From contig CATPBM010000347.1 in assembly GCA_955652625.1 (NCBI GenBank), positions 1 to 7,389 of the forward strand: a DNA stretch of 7,389 nucleotides. The letters run 5' to 3'. The notes beneath the pieces are model-generated. The model saw only the letters and a list, made by a program, of their open reading frames with translations, was not told where the DNA came from and did no database searches. Origin of the DNA: an uncultured Steroidobacteraceae bacterium. GTDB taxonomy: Bacteria > Pseudomonadota > Gammaproteobacteria > Steroidobacterales > Steroidobacteraceae. The first letter of the stretch is position 1. The number at the start of each line of letters is the position of its first letter. A program made the position numbers and the translations under genes. This document shows positions 1 to 6,322 of this stretch, piece after piece.

Positions 1-18
1 GCGAGAGGCGTGCCGGGA

Positions 19-528
19 TCATCGCGCGCGCGGCGCGCCCTGCTGCGCGCTGGCGAGGAACTGCGCGGCGAGGGACTCGAGCCCGCGGGCATCGGCGGCA
101 TCGAAGCGGCCCGCTCGCGGGCTGTCGATGTCGAGCACGCCGAGCAGCTCGTCCCCGGCGACGAGCGGCACCACGATCTCCGAGCGCGAGGCCGCGTCGC
201 AGGCGATGTGCCCGGGAAACTCGTGCACGTCGGCCACCACGAGCGTGCGGCGCTGTGCGGCGGCGCTGCCGCAGACACCCCGACCCAGCGCGATGCGCAC
301 GCACGCGGGCCTGCCCTGGAAGGGTCCGACGACGAGCTCACCTTCTCTGAGGAAGTAGAAACCCGCCCAGTTGACCTCCGGCAAGGCCTCGAAGAGAAGC
401 GCCGCAGTGTTAGCCGCGTTGGCGATCAGGTCGCTCTCGCCGGCGAGCAGGGCCGCAAGCTCCTGCACGAGGCGCGCGTAGCCCGCTGCCTTGTCGTGGA
501 AGTCGTAAGTTGAGGCGGCGGAGCTCAT
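19..528 (-). CDS. msrC: Free methionine-(R)-sulfoxide reductase (GAF-domain fRMsr)
   Basis: This 169-residue protein is a single GAF domain of the fRMsr family, which reduces free (not protein-bound) methionine-R-sulfoxide in the cytoplasm using thioredoxin-type electrons. The family hallmarks are all visible: NWAGFYFL (residues 53-60), the GPFQGRPACVRI segment with Cys76, GRGVCGS with Cys86, and GHIACDAAS with Cys110. These three cysteines match the catalytic/resolving set of E. coli MsrC. They are followed by SEIVVPL and GVLDIDS (130-136), whose acidic residues belong to the substrate pocket. Length agrees with the family (about 160-170). The ATG at 528 is chosen because the N-terminal helix then has normal length, although no clear Shine-Dalgarno precedes it. 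The gene lies 109 bases downstream of epmA on the same strand. I see no convincing terminator or promoter in that gap, so co-transcription is possible. The stop lies 18 bases from the window edge. Confidence 0.95.
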   Translation of the reverse strand: MSSAASTYDFHDKAAGYARLVQELAALLAGESDLIANAANTAALLFEALPEVNWAGFYFLREGELVVGPFQGRPACVRIALGRGVCGSAAAQRRTLVVADVHEFPGHIACDAASRSEIVVPLVAGDELLGVLDIDSPRAGRFDAADARGLESLAAQFLASAQQGAPRAR

Positions 529-637
529 CGGCGCGGGCGCAAGTCGCGTTTAGCGGCCAGTATTGTCGCCTACATTCGCTGTGCGCTGCAGGAACCTTCC
601 GGCTAGGTGCTGATCCTCCAATTGATATAGGCGCGCG

Positions 638-1648
638 CTAGGCACGCTCGGTCGGAAACGCCAGCACCTCCTCGATGTGCGCCGCCCCCGTGGCGAGCAT
701 GAGGGTGCGGTCGAAGCCGAGCGCGACGCCTGCGCAATCCGGCAGGCCCGACTCGAGCCCCGCCAGCAGCCGCTCATCGAGCGGCCAGACCGGCAGACCC
801 CGGCGCTGCCGCTCGGCGTTGTCACGCTCAAAGCGCGCGCGCTGCTCAGGCGCCGCGGCGAGTTCGTGAAAGCCGTTGGCGAGCTCGAGACCCTCGCAGT
901 ACAGCTCGAAGCGCTGCGCGGTGCGCGCATCGGACGGATCCAGGCGCGCCAGCGCCGCCTGGCTCGCCGGATAGCCATGCACGAACGTGAGGGCGTCGCG
1001 TCCGAGCCGGGGGCCCACCAGCGCACCCATCAGCAGCTCCAGCAACTCATCGCGCGCGCCTGCTTCCTCGCCGCCCGCGCGCGGTGCAGCCTGCCCGTAC
1101 CCCAGCGGCTGCGCCGCACGCGCGAGGTCCGGGACGCTCGCGGTGAGCGGATCCAGGCCAAGCTCGCGCAGGAAAGCGCCGCGGTAGCTCAGGCGCTCAC
1201 TGGCGCGCTGCGCCGCGGCGGCGCCGAGCAGCGCGCGAGTGAGCGACTCGACCTCGTCCATGAGCTGCGACAGCGAAAAGCCCAGCCGGTACCACTCGAT
1301 GAGCGTGAATTCAGGATTGTGCAGCCGGCCGCGCTCCAGGCCGCGGACCACGTGACAGATCTGGTAGATGTCGCCGCTGCCCGCTGCGAGCAGGCGTTTC
1401 ATGGCGTATTCGGGCGAGGTGTGCAGAAAGTACGGCGTCGGCGGCGGCTGCGCGGGGGGAGAGACCAGCTGCACCGCCGCCGAATGAATGTGCACGTCGC
1501 TTACCGGCGCATTCACCAGCAGCTGCGTGTCCACTTCGAGCACGCCGCGGGCGGCAAAGAACTCGCGCGTACGCTCAAGCAGTGCCGCGCGCGCGTGGAG
1601 GCGCGCGCGCGAGGCGCTCGGGCGCCAGTCTGTGCCGCGCGCCGTCAC
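638..1648 (-). CDS. epmA: Elongation factor P--(R)-beta-lysine ligase EpmA (PoxA/GenX/YjeA)
   Basis: EpmA is a stand-alone class II lysyl-tRNA-synthetase-like catalytic domain. It attaches (R)-beta-lysine to a conserved lysine of elongation factor P, helping ribosomes through polyproline stretches. The 336-residue product starts WRPSAS (8-13), as the family does. It shows HTSPEYAMKRLL (76-87), a motif 2 region with GRLHNPEFTLIEWY (107-120), GLELANGFHEL (253-263) and a motif 3 segment GVALGFDR (307-314). There is no anticodon-binding domain, which separates it from LysS. E. coli EpmA is 325 residues. I chose GTG 1648 because it gives the family-like N-terminus and overlaps the ancestral psd stop as GTGA. 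An upstream in-frame GTG at 1711 would add 21 unconserved residues. No strong Shine-Dalgarno is visible, which fits translational coupling. The partner genes efp and epmB are not in the window. The stop is TAG. Confidence 0.93.
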   Translation of the reverse strand: MTARGTDWRPSASRARLHARAALLERTREFFAARGVLEVDTQLLVNAPVSDVHIHSAAVQLVSPPAQPPPTPYFLHTSPEYAMKRLLAAGSGDIYQICHVVRGLERGRLHNPEFTLIEWYRLGFSLSQLMDEVESLTRALLGAAAAQRASERLSYRGAFLRELGLDPLTASVPDLARAAQPLGYGQAAPRAGGEEAGARDELLELLMGALVGPRLGRDALTFVHGYPASQAALARLDPSDARTAQRFELYCEGLELANGFHELAAAPEQRARFERDNAERQRRGLPVWPLDERLLAGLESGLPDCAGVALGFDRTLMLATGAAHIEEVLAFPTERA

Positions 1649-1713
1649 GTGAGGCGCGCGAGGGTCTCGCCCACGCGAACGGCACTGCCCGGCGCGAGCG
1701 CCGCGCTCCACTA
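1645..1713 (-). other. In-frame amber codon and orphaned C-terminal continuation of psd
   Basis: Read on the minus strand in the psd frame, TAG occupies 1713-1711. The frame then stays open for 21 codons, containing LAPGSAVRVGETLARL, and ends with TGA at 1647-1645. This peptide resembles the usual end of the bacterial Psd alpha chain, where a tryptophan/leucine segment is followed by a G-x-x-V-R-x-G-E-x-L-like motif. The TGA overlaps the epmA GTG by four bases (GTGA at 1648-1645). That is the same arrangement as the sco/psd junction (ATGA). Both facts suggest that psd once ended at 1645 and that the TAG is secondary. The resemblance is from memory of the family, not from an alignment. Confidence 0.7.
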
Positions 1714-2526
1714 GCTTAGCTGCGGCGGCAGCAGCAGGATGACCGTGGAGCCCATGTTGAAGCGCCCCATCTCTGCACCCTTTGCCAGCGTCAGGCTGGC
1801 GTGGGTCGCCTCGGGGGGCAGCTCCGCGCGGCGGCGCGGACTGCGCGGCGTCACCTCGCCGTGCCACACGGTCGCGATGCTGCCGACGAACAAGGCCCCG
1901 ACCAGCACCATGGCGAACATCAGCGGCCCGTCCCCGAACACGCACACCACGCGTTCGTTGCGGGCGAAGAGTCCCGGCACGCTGGCGGCGGTGGCGGCGT
2001 TCACGCTGAACAGCTGCCCCGGTACGTACCAGGCGGCGCGCAGGGAGCCGGCGAGCGGCATGTGTACGCGGTGATAGTTGAAAGGTGCAAGATAGAGCGT
2101 GGCGAAAGCGCCGCCCTGAAACATCGCCGCCCAGGACGCATCCCCCGCCAGCAGCGACTCCACGCTGTAGGCGTGTCCCTTGGCCTGGACCAGCCATGAG
2201 CCATCGAGCCGTCCGACCTGGCTCACGCTGCCGTCGACCGGGGAGACGAGCGCCGCGGGGTCCGGGTTCACCGGACGCGCACCGGCGCGCAGAGCGCGCG
2301 TAAAGAACGCGTTGAAGGTCTCGTATTGCAACGGATCGGGCTGCTCCGCCTCGCGCATGTCCGGGTGGTAGTTGACGACGAAGTTCTCGATGAGCGCGTT
2401 TTTGACCATGCGCACGCGGCTGCGCGTCACGCGGTGCACGAGCTGCGAGAGAAAATGCTGCGGCAGCAGGTACTGCAGGGCGACGAACAGCCGCGCCCCG
2501 ACGCTCTCGGCCTCCGGGGCGCTCAT
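1711..2526 (-). CDS. psd: Phosphatidylserine decarboxylase proenzyme, apparently truncated by an amber codon
   Basis: Psd is an inner-membrane pyruvoyl enzyme that decarboxylates phosphatidylserine to phosphatidylethanolamine. The frame gives 271 residues up to TAG. Visible family features are a hydrophobic N-terminal helix region with LPQHFLSQL (21-29), SPVDGSVSQVG (95-105, catalytic Asp98), FNYHRVHMPLAG (149-160, with His152 and His155), YVPGQLFSVN and GRFNMGSTVI (254-263). Self-cleavage between Gly259 and Ser260 should produce the pyruvoyl group. The common LGST is MGST here, but the Gly-Ser-Thr core is intact. As written, the alpha chain would be only 12 residues, shorter than normal, because the conserved tail lies beyond the TAG (see 1645-1713); readthrough would give about 293 residues. 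The start ATG 2526 overlaps the sco stop (ATGA). A longer frame start at 2622 would lie inside sco and adds unconserved sequence. Confidence 0.88.
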   Translation of the reverse strand: MSAPEAESVGARLFVALQYLLPQHFLSQLVHRVTRSRVRMVKNALIENFVVNYHPDMREAEQPDPLQYETFNAFFTRALRAGARPVNPDPAALVSPVDGSVSQVGRLDGSWLVQAKGHAYSVESLLAGDASWAAMFQGGAFATLYLAPFNYHRVHMPLAGSLRAAWYVPGQLFSVNAATAASVPGLFARNERVVCVFGDGPLMFAMVLVGALFVGSIATVWHGEVTPRSPRRRAELPPEATHASLTLAKGAEMGRFNMGSTVILLLPPQLS

Positions 2527-3149
2527 GTCGGCCCGGCCGCTTTGAGATAGGGCGCCGCGCGGCGCAGGTCCGCGGTGAGCGCCCCCACGTCCAGGGGCGG
2601 CGTGAAAATCGCGGCGATGCACCCTCGGGCATCGAGCAGAAATACCACCGCGGAATGGTCCATGGTGTAGTCGCCCCCGGGCAAGTCCACGCGGTTGAAC
2701 GCCACGCCGAAGTTGGCGGCGAGCGCCGCGAGGACCTGCGGCTCACCGCTTAGTCCCTGGAACGAAGGGTCGAACGCGTGCACGTACATGCCGAGCACGG
2801 CCGGCGTGTCGCGCTGCGGGTCCACGCTGATGAACAGCACGCGCAGCCCCGCCAGTGCGGCACGCTTTCTGACTTGTGCCAGCTTCAGCAGCGTCGTCGG
2901 GCATACATCCGGGCAATGGGTGAAGCCGAAAAACACCAGGGTCGGTGCGCCGCCGAGGTCCTGACGGGTGAAAGGGCGGCCGCTGACGTCGAGGAGCTGA
3001 AAGTCTGCGACCGTCTTCGCCTGTGGCAGCCACGTGCCGCTTGCCAGGCGCGGGCTTTCCCTGTCAAGTTGGTGCGCGAGCCAAAAGCCACCCAGCGCCG
3101 CGCAAACGCCGGCGGTGGCGAGCAACAAGCGGGCGCGCAGCAGCGTCAT
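2523..3149 (-). CDS. SCO1/SenC family copper chaperone for cytochrome c oxidase
   Basis: This is a membrane-anchored thioredoxin-fold protein of 208 residues. Sco proteins bind copper on the periplasmic side and help build the CuA centre of cytochrome c oxidase or maintain thiol redox state there. An uncleaved N-terminal membrane segment is visible at about residues 5-25. It is followed by LVFFGFTHCPDVCPTTL (71-87) with the CxxxC copper ligands Cys79 and Cys83, then FISVDPQRDTP (106-116), and MDHSAVVFLLD (163-173) with the third ligand His165. All copper ligands are present, so it should be functional. No oxidase subunit genes are in the window. It is first in the sco-psd-epmA run and its TGA overlaps the psd ATG. 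The start ATG at 3149 is the only one giving the anchor helix. No Shine-Dalgarno precedes it, and a -10-like AATAAT lies directly upstream (see 3156-3161). Confidence 0.93.
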   Translation of the reverse strand: MTLLRARLLLATAGVCAALGGFWLAHQLDRESPRLASGTWLPQAKTVADFQLLDVSGRPFTRQDLGGAPTLVFFGFTHCPDVCPTTLLKLAQVRKRAALAGLRVLFISVDPQRDTPAVLGMYVHAFDPSFQGLSGEPQVLAALAANFGVAFNRVDLPGGDYTMDHSAVVFLLDARGCIAAIFTPPLDVGALTADLRRAAPYLKAAGPT

Positions 3150-3155
3150 GAGCGA

Positions 3156-3161
3156 ATTATT
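3156..3161 (-). promoter_or_regulatory. -10-like hexamer for sco, implying a leaderless message
   Basis: On the minus strand AATAAT (five of six matches to TATAAT) is followed by six bases and then the sco ATG. A start site at the usual distance would fall on or next to the A of the ATG, giving a leaderless mRNA. This agrees with the lack of any Shine-Dalgarno. No good -35 hexamer lies 16-18 bases upstream, so the promoter call is weak. Confidence 0.3.
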
Positions 3162-3214
3162 TCATACAGCGGCGCGCAGCGGGCGCGCCGCACGCAAGCG
3201 CCGCTCGCGTGCAC

Positions 3215-3219
3215 GAGGG
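3215..3219 (+). promoter_or_regulatory. Shine-Dalgarno (GAGGG) deciding the prmB start
   Basis: GAGGG ends nine bases before GTG 3229. The alternative ATG at 3148 has no comparable purine-rich site, and the 27 residues it would add are an arginine-rich stretch not expected in the family. This site is the main nucleotide-level reason for choosing GTG 3229. Confidence 0.5.
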
Positions 3220-3228
3220 CCAGGCCGC

Positions 3229-4140
3229 GTGCGCCGCAGCCGGCCCGTCACCGTGGGCGCTCTCATCGAGGCGGGCGCCCGGCGCCTCAAGCGCGCCGGC
3301 GTGTTCTTCGGCCACGGGACCGACAATGCGCGCGATGAAGCCGCGGCGCTGGTGCTGCACGCCCTGCGCCTGCCGCATGACTTAAGCGCTGCGCTCTACC
3401 GCCGGCGCGTGGGCGCCACGGCGCAGCAGCGCGCGCGGGAGCTGCTGACACGCCGCATCAGGGAGCGTATCCCGGCCGCCTACCTGACCGGGGTCACCTG
3501 GTTCGCGGGCGTGCGCCTGCACATCGATGCGCGTGTGCTCGTGCCGCGCTCGCCGATCGCGGAATTGATCGAGCGGCGCTTCGCGCCCTGGATCGATGCG
3601 GCCCGCGTGCGGCGCGTGCTCGATGTCGGGACCGGCTCGGGCTGCATCGCGATCGCCTGCGCCAGGGCGCTGCCGCGCGCGCGCATCGATGCGCTCGACA
3701 TATCGCAGAGCGCGCTGCAGGTCGCGCGCGGTAACGTGCGCCGTCACCGTCTCGGACACCGTGTGAGACTCATAAAGTCCGATCACTTCCGTGCGCTGCA
3801 GGGGGCAACCTACGATATCATCGTGGCGAATCCGCCCTACGTGGGGAGTGCTGAACTGCGCGGGCTGCCTGCGGAGTACCGGCACGAGCCGCGCGTGGCG
3901 CTCGCCGCCGGCCGCACGGGACTGGATTGCGTGCGGGTCATTCTGCGGGAGGCGCGGCGGCATCTGCGCACCGGGGGCCTGCTCGTCGTGGAGGTGGGCA
4001 ACACCGAGACCGCGGTGCGGCGGGCCTTCCGCCGCATGCCGTTCCTGTGGCTTCACTTCGAGCGCGGCGGCGGCGGGGTATTCCTGCTCACGCGCGAGCA
4101 ACTGCCGGCGCGCCGCAAGGTGCGCGGAGCTTTGGGATAA
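3229..4140 (+). CDS. prmB: Ribosomal protein uL3 glutamine N5-methyltransferase PrmB
   Basis: PrmB transfers a methyl group from S-adenosylmethionine to a glutamine of ribosomal protein L3, aiding large-subunit assembly. The 303-residue product has the PrmB-type N-terminal helical domain with [13 protein letters not shown] (26-38) and [11 protein letters not shown] (104-114). The Rossmann methyltransferase domain follows, with motif [13 protein letters not shown] (132-143), the glutamine-methylating motif NPPY (201-204), and EYRHEP (216-221). The GHGTDN and EYRHEP segments point to PrmB rather than PrmC or HemK relatives. E. coli PrmB is 310 residues, matching this start. An ATG at 3148 in the same frame would give 330 residues and overlap the sco start codon on the opposite strand (CATG at 3147-3150). 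I judge it less likely because of codon use, lack of a ribosome-binding site and the extra Arg-rich leader. aroC follows after 16 bases, as in E. coli. Confidence 0.92.
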   Translation: MRRSRPVTVGALIEAGARRLKRAGVFFGHGTDNARDEAAALVLHALRLPHDLSAALYRRRVGATAQQRARELLTRRIRERIPAAYLTGVTWFAGVRLHIDARVLVPRSPIAELIERRFAPWIDAARVRRVLDVGTGSGCIAIACARALPRARIDALDISQSALQVARGNVRRHRLGHRVRLIKSDHFRALQGATYDIIVANPPYVGSAELRGLPAEYRHEPRVALAAGRTGLDCVRVILREARRHLRTGGLLVVEVGNTETAVRRAFRRMPFLWLHFERGGGGVFLLTREQLPARRKVRGALG

Positions 4141-4156
4141 CGGGCGCAGCACGATC

Positions 4157-5257
4157 ATGTCCGGTAACACCATCGGCAAGCTGTTCACGGTGACCACCTT
4201 TGGCGAGAGCCACGGGCCGGCCATGGGCTGCATCGTGGATGGCTGCCCCCCGGGGCTGGAGCTCAGCGAGGCGGATCTGCAGCCGGATGTGGATCGCCGC
4301 CGCACCGGCACCTCGCACTTCGTCAGCCAGCGGCGCGAGGCCGACCAGGTGCGCATTCTTTCCGGTGTGTTCGAGGGCCACACCACCGGCACGCCCATTG
4401 GCATCGTGATCGACAATACCGATGCGCGCTCGCGCGACTACGACAAGATGCGCGACCGCTTCCGCCCCGGGCACGCCGACTACACCTACCAGCAGAAATA
4501 CGGCGTGCGCGACTACCGCGGCGGCGGACGCTCCTCGGCGCGCGAGACCGTCATGCGCACCGCCGCCGGCGCCATTGCGCGCCGCTACCTTGCGGCACGC
4601 CTGGGCGTGCGCATCTACGGCTACCTGAGCCAGGTCGGCCCGCTTACCATCGAGGCCGTCGATCCCGCCTTCGCTTACCAGAATCCGTTCTTCTGTCCGG
4701 ACCCGAAGCGCATCCCCGAGCTCGAAGAGCTGATCTGGAAGGTGCGCAGCGCAGGCGACTCGATCGGCGCGCGCGTGAGCGTGGTGGCGAGCGGGGTGCC
4801 CCCGGGACTGGGCGAGCCGGTATTCGACCGCCTGGACGCCGACATCGCCCACGCCCTCATGAGCATCAACGCGGTGAAGGCCGTGGAAATCGGCGCCGGC
4901 ACCGCGGCCGCCGCGCAGCGCGGCAGCGAGCACCGCGATGAGCTGACGCCCACGGGATTTCGCAGCAATCACGCCGGCGGCGTGCTCGGCGGTATCTCTT
5001 CCGGACAGGACGTGATTGCCCATCTGACCCTGAAGCCCACCTCCAGCATTCAGGTGCCAGGCAGCACCATCGACTCAGCCGGTAACGCCGTCGAGATCGT
5101 CACCACCGGGCGGCACGATCCCTGCGTGGGACTGCGGGCGACGCCGATCGCGGAGGCCATGCTCGCGATCGTGCTCATGGATCACTACCTGCGCCAGCGC
5201 GCACAGAACGCGGACGTGAAGTCCGCTACGCCGGACATCACGGCGCCGCGCAGGTAA
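4157..5257 (+). CDS. aroC: Chorismate synthase
   Basis: AroC converts 5-enolpyruvylshikimate-3-phosphate to chorismate, the last step of the shikimate pathway, using reduced FMN. The 366-residue protein is close to the E. coli enzyme along its whole length. It has TTFGESHG with His19 (13-20), [16 protein letters not shown] (46-61), [10 protein letters not shown] with His106 (102-111), the signature [12 protein letters not shown] (120-131), QNPFFCPDP (175-183), [18 protein letters not shown] (219-236), [14 protein letters not shown] (270-283) and GRHDPCVG (318-325). The start ATG gives the standard [11 protein letters not shown]-terminus. It lies 16 bases after prmB and 4 bases before asd, so the three probably share a transcript. 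The ribosome-binding site is weak, which fits coupling to the upstream gene. Nothing unusual is seen in catalytic positions. Confidence 0.98.
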   Translation: MSGNTIGKLFTVTTFGESHGPAMGCIVDGCPPGLELSEADLQPDVDRRRTGTSHFVSQRREADQVRILSGVFEGHTTGTPIGIVIDNTDARSRDYDKMRDRFRPGHADYTYQQKYGVRDYRGGGRSSARETVMRTAAGAIARRYLAARLGVRIYGYLSQVGPLTIEAVDPAFAYQNPFFCPDPKRIPELEELIWKVRSAGDSIGARVSVVASGVPPGLGEPVFDRLDADIAHALMSINAVKAVEIGAGTAAAAQRGSEHRDELTPTGFRSNHAGGVLGGISSGQDVIAHLTLKPTSSIQVPGSTIDSAGNAVEIVTTGRHDPCVGLRATPIAEAMLAIVLMDHYLRQRAQNADVKSATPDITAPRR

Positions 5258-5261
5258 CAGC

Positions 5262-6287
5262 ATGGGAACGGAGTTCACCGTCGCCGTCGTGGGGGCCACC
5301 GGACTCGTCGGTGAGACCATGATCAGCGTGCTCGAGGAGCGCGCGTTCCCGGTGGCACAGCTGCACGCGCTCGCCAGCGAGCGCTCGCTCGGTCGCAGCG
5401 TGATGTTTCGCGGTCGCAGCCACCTGGTCAGGGAGCTGGCGAGCTTCGATTTCACCGGCTGCGACTTCGCGCTGTTCTCCGCAGGCGCCGCGGTGTCGCG
5501 CGAGCACGCCCCGCGGGCCGCGGCCGCCGGCTGCATCGTCATCGACAACACCTCCGAGTTTCGCTACCAGGAGGGCGTGCCGCTGGTGGTGCCTGAGGTG
5601 AACCCGAAGGCGCTCGATGGGTTCGGCCGCTCCGGGATAATTGCCAATCCCAACTGCTCCACGATCCAGCTGGTGGTCGTGCTCAAGCCGCTGCACGACG
5701 CGGCCCGCATCGAGCGCATCGATGTCGCCACTTATCAATCCGTCTCGGGCGCCGGCCGCGAAGCGGTGGAGGAGCTCGCGCGGCAGTCCATTGCCGCGTT
5801 GAGCGGCAAGGGACCGATCGACACGCAAGGCGGCGCGCGGCAGATTGCCTTCAACTGCGTGCCGCACATCGACGCCTTTCAGGACAACGGCTACACGCGC
5901 GAGGAAATGAAGATCGTTTGGGAGACCCGCAAGATCCTGGGCGAGCCGGCGCTGCGCGTGAACGCTACGGCGGTGCGCGTGCCGGTGTTTTACGGGCATT
6001 CCGAGGTGGTCCAAATCGAGACGCGGCGCTCACTGTCGGCCGCGCAGGCGCGCGCATTGCTCGAAAATGCGCCGGGAGTCACGGTTCTGGACGAGCATCG
6101 GCTCGGCGGGTACCCCACGGCGGCTACCGAGGCAGCGAACCGCGACACAGTTTATGTCGGAAGAATCCGAGAATATCTCGCCCCTGACCGGGGACTTAAC
6201 TTATGGATTGTCGCCGACAACGTACGCAAAGGCGCTGCCACCAACAGCGTCCAGATCGCAGAGGCTTTGGCCCGGCGGCCTATTTAA
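5262..6287 (+). CDS. asd: Aspartate-semialdehyde dehydrogenase
   Basis: Asd reduces L-aspartyl-4-phosphate to aspartate-semialdehyde with NADPH, the branch step towards lysine/diaminopimelate, threonine and methionine. The 341-residue protein has the nucleotide-binding loop VVGATGLVGETM (9-20), phosphate-binding NTSEFR (96-101) and the active-site NPNCSTIQLV (129-138) with nucleophile Cys132. It also has YQSVSGAGREAVEEL (158-172), VPVFYGHSEVV (240-250) with catalytic His246, and C-terminal WIVADNVRKGAATNSVQ (315-331). The length and sequence fit the shorter Asd class found in Pseudomonas and Xanthomonas relatives rather than the 367-residue E. coli class. The Usg homologue lacks the active cysteine, so the intact Cys132 argues for true Asd. 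It starts 4 bases after aroC, with a modest CAGG seven bases before ATG. Its last 150 bases are noticeably less GC-rich and merge into the fimV promoter region. Confidence 0.96.
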   Translation: MGTEFTVAVVGATGLVGETMISVLEERAFPVAQLHALASERSLGRSVMFRGRSHLVRELASFDFTGCDFALFSAGAAVSREHAPRAAAAGCIVIDNTSEFRYQEGVPLVVPEVNPKALDGFGRSGIIANPNCSTIQLVVVLKPLHDAARIERIDVATYQSVSGAGREAVEELARQSIAALSGKGPIDTQGGARQIAFNCVPHIDAFQDNGYTREEMKIVWETRKILGEPALRVNATAVRVPVFYGHSEVVQIETRRSLSAAQARALLENAPGVTVLDEHRLGGYPTAATEAANRDTVYVGRIREYLAPDRGLNLWIVADNVRKGAATNSVQIAEALARRPI

Positions 6288-6295
6288 GTTATATT
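6267..6295 (+). promoter_or_regulatory. Sigma70-like promoter for fimV
   Basis: TTGGCC (6267-6272, four of six matches to TTGACA) is separated by exactly 17 bases from TATATT (6290-6295, five of six matches to TATAAT). The -35 lies in the last codons of asd and the -10 just after the asd stop. Transcription would begin at about 6302, some 85 bases before the fimV ATG. In so GC-rich a window a pair this close to consensus is unusual, but it has not been tested. Confidence 0.45.
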
Positions 6296-6322
6296 GCGGC
6301 CGGATTTATGGATCGGCCGCAA
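6294..6322. repeat. Perfect 9-bp inverted repeat overlapping the predicted fimV -10/start site
   Basis: TTGCGGCCG (6294-6302) and CGGCCGCAA (6314-6322) are exact reverse complements separated by 11 bases. The left arm overlaps the end of the -10-like TATATT and covers the predicted start site. This layout fits a repressor operator. As RNA it would be a GC-rich 9-bp stem with an 11-base loop at the 5' end of the message. There is no T-run after it, so it is not a standard intrinsic terminator for asd. Confidence 0.55.

Larger units (their letters stand above)
3150..3228. promoter_or_regulatory. Divergent control region between sco and prmB
   Basis: If prmB starts at GTG 3229, this 79-base stretch is the only non-coding space between the two divergent transcription units and must hold promoters for one or both. 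Its first 20 bases (3151-3170) are conspicuously AT-rich for the window, and the rest is GC-rich. Codons read from ATG 3148 through this stretch use TTA, TTT, ACA, CGA and GCA, which are unlike the GC-ending codons of the genes around it. That favours a non-coding reading. I cannot identify a -35/-10 pair for prmB. Confidence 0.45.

Noticed and set aside
529..637. Minus-strand GGAGG (619-615) between epmA and msrC as the ribosome site of a small gene
   Set aside because: No ATG, GTG or TTG stands at a useful distance, and the first ATG downstream is followed at once by TAG. I also see no clear promoter or terminator in this gap.
1586..1611. CGCGCGCGCG - TGGAG - GCGCGCGCGCG inverted/alternating tract just inside epmA
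   Set aside because: It can form a hairpin or Z-DNA on paper, but it encodes an Ala/Arg-rich stretch, and such GCG/CGC runs recur throughout this GC-rich window.
677..1714. 345-codon plus-strand open frame opposite epmA and the psd end
   Set aside because: It is Arg/Ala-rich, has no recognisable domain, and mirrors the GC-rich third positions of the well-supported minus-strand genes. It is an antisense shadow.
2527..2622. Upstream start for psd at 2622
   Set aside because: It lies inside sco, adds 32 unconserved residues, and the ATGA overlap at 2523-2526 gives a normal Psd N-terminus.
1649..2746. The epmA frame extending far upstream to 2746 as a 702-codon fusion protein
   Set aside because: The extra part runs antiphase through psd and sco, is Arg/Pro-rich and has no domain. 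EpmA homology begins only after GTG 1648.
4088..5023. 311-codon minus-strand open frame opposite aroC
   Set aside because: AroC is certain on the plus strand. The reverse frame is low-complexity Ala/His/Arg-rich with no motif.
5238..6014. 258-codon minus-strand open frame opposite asd
   Set aside because: It is an antisense shadow of a complete asd gene with all catalytic motifs.
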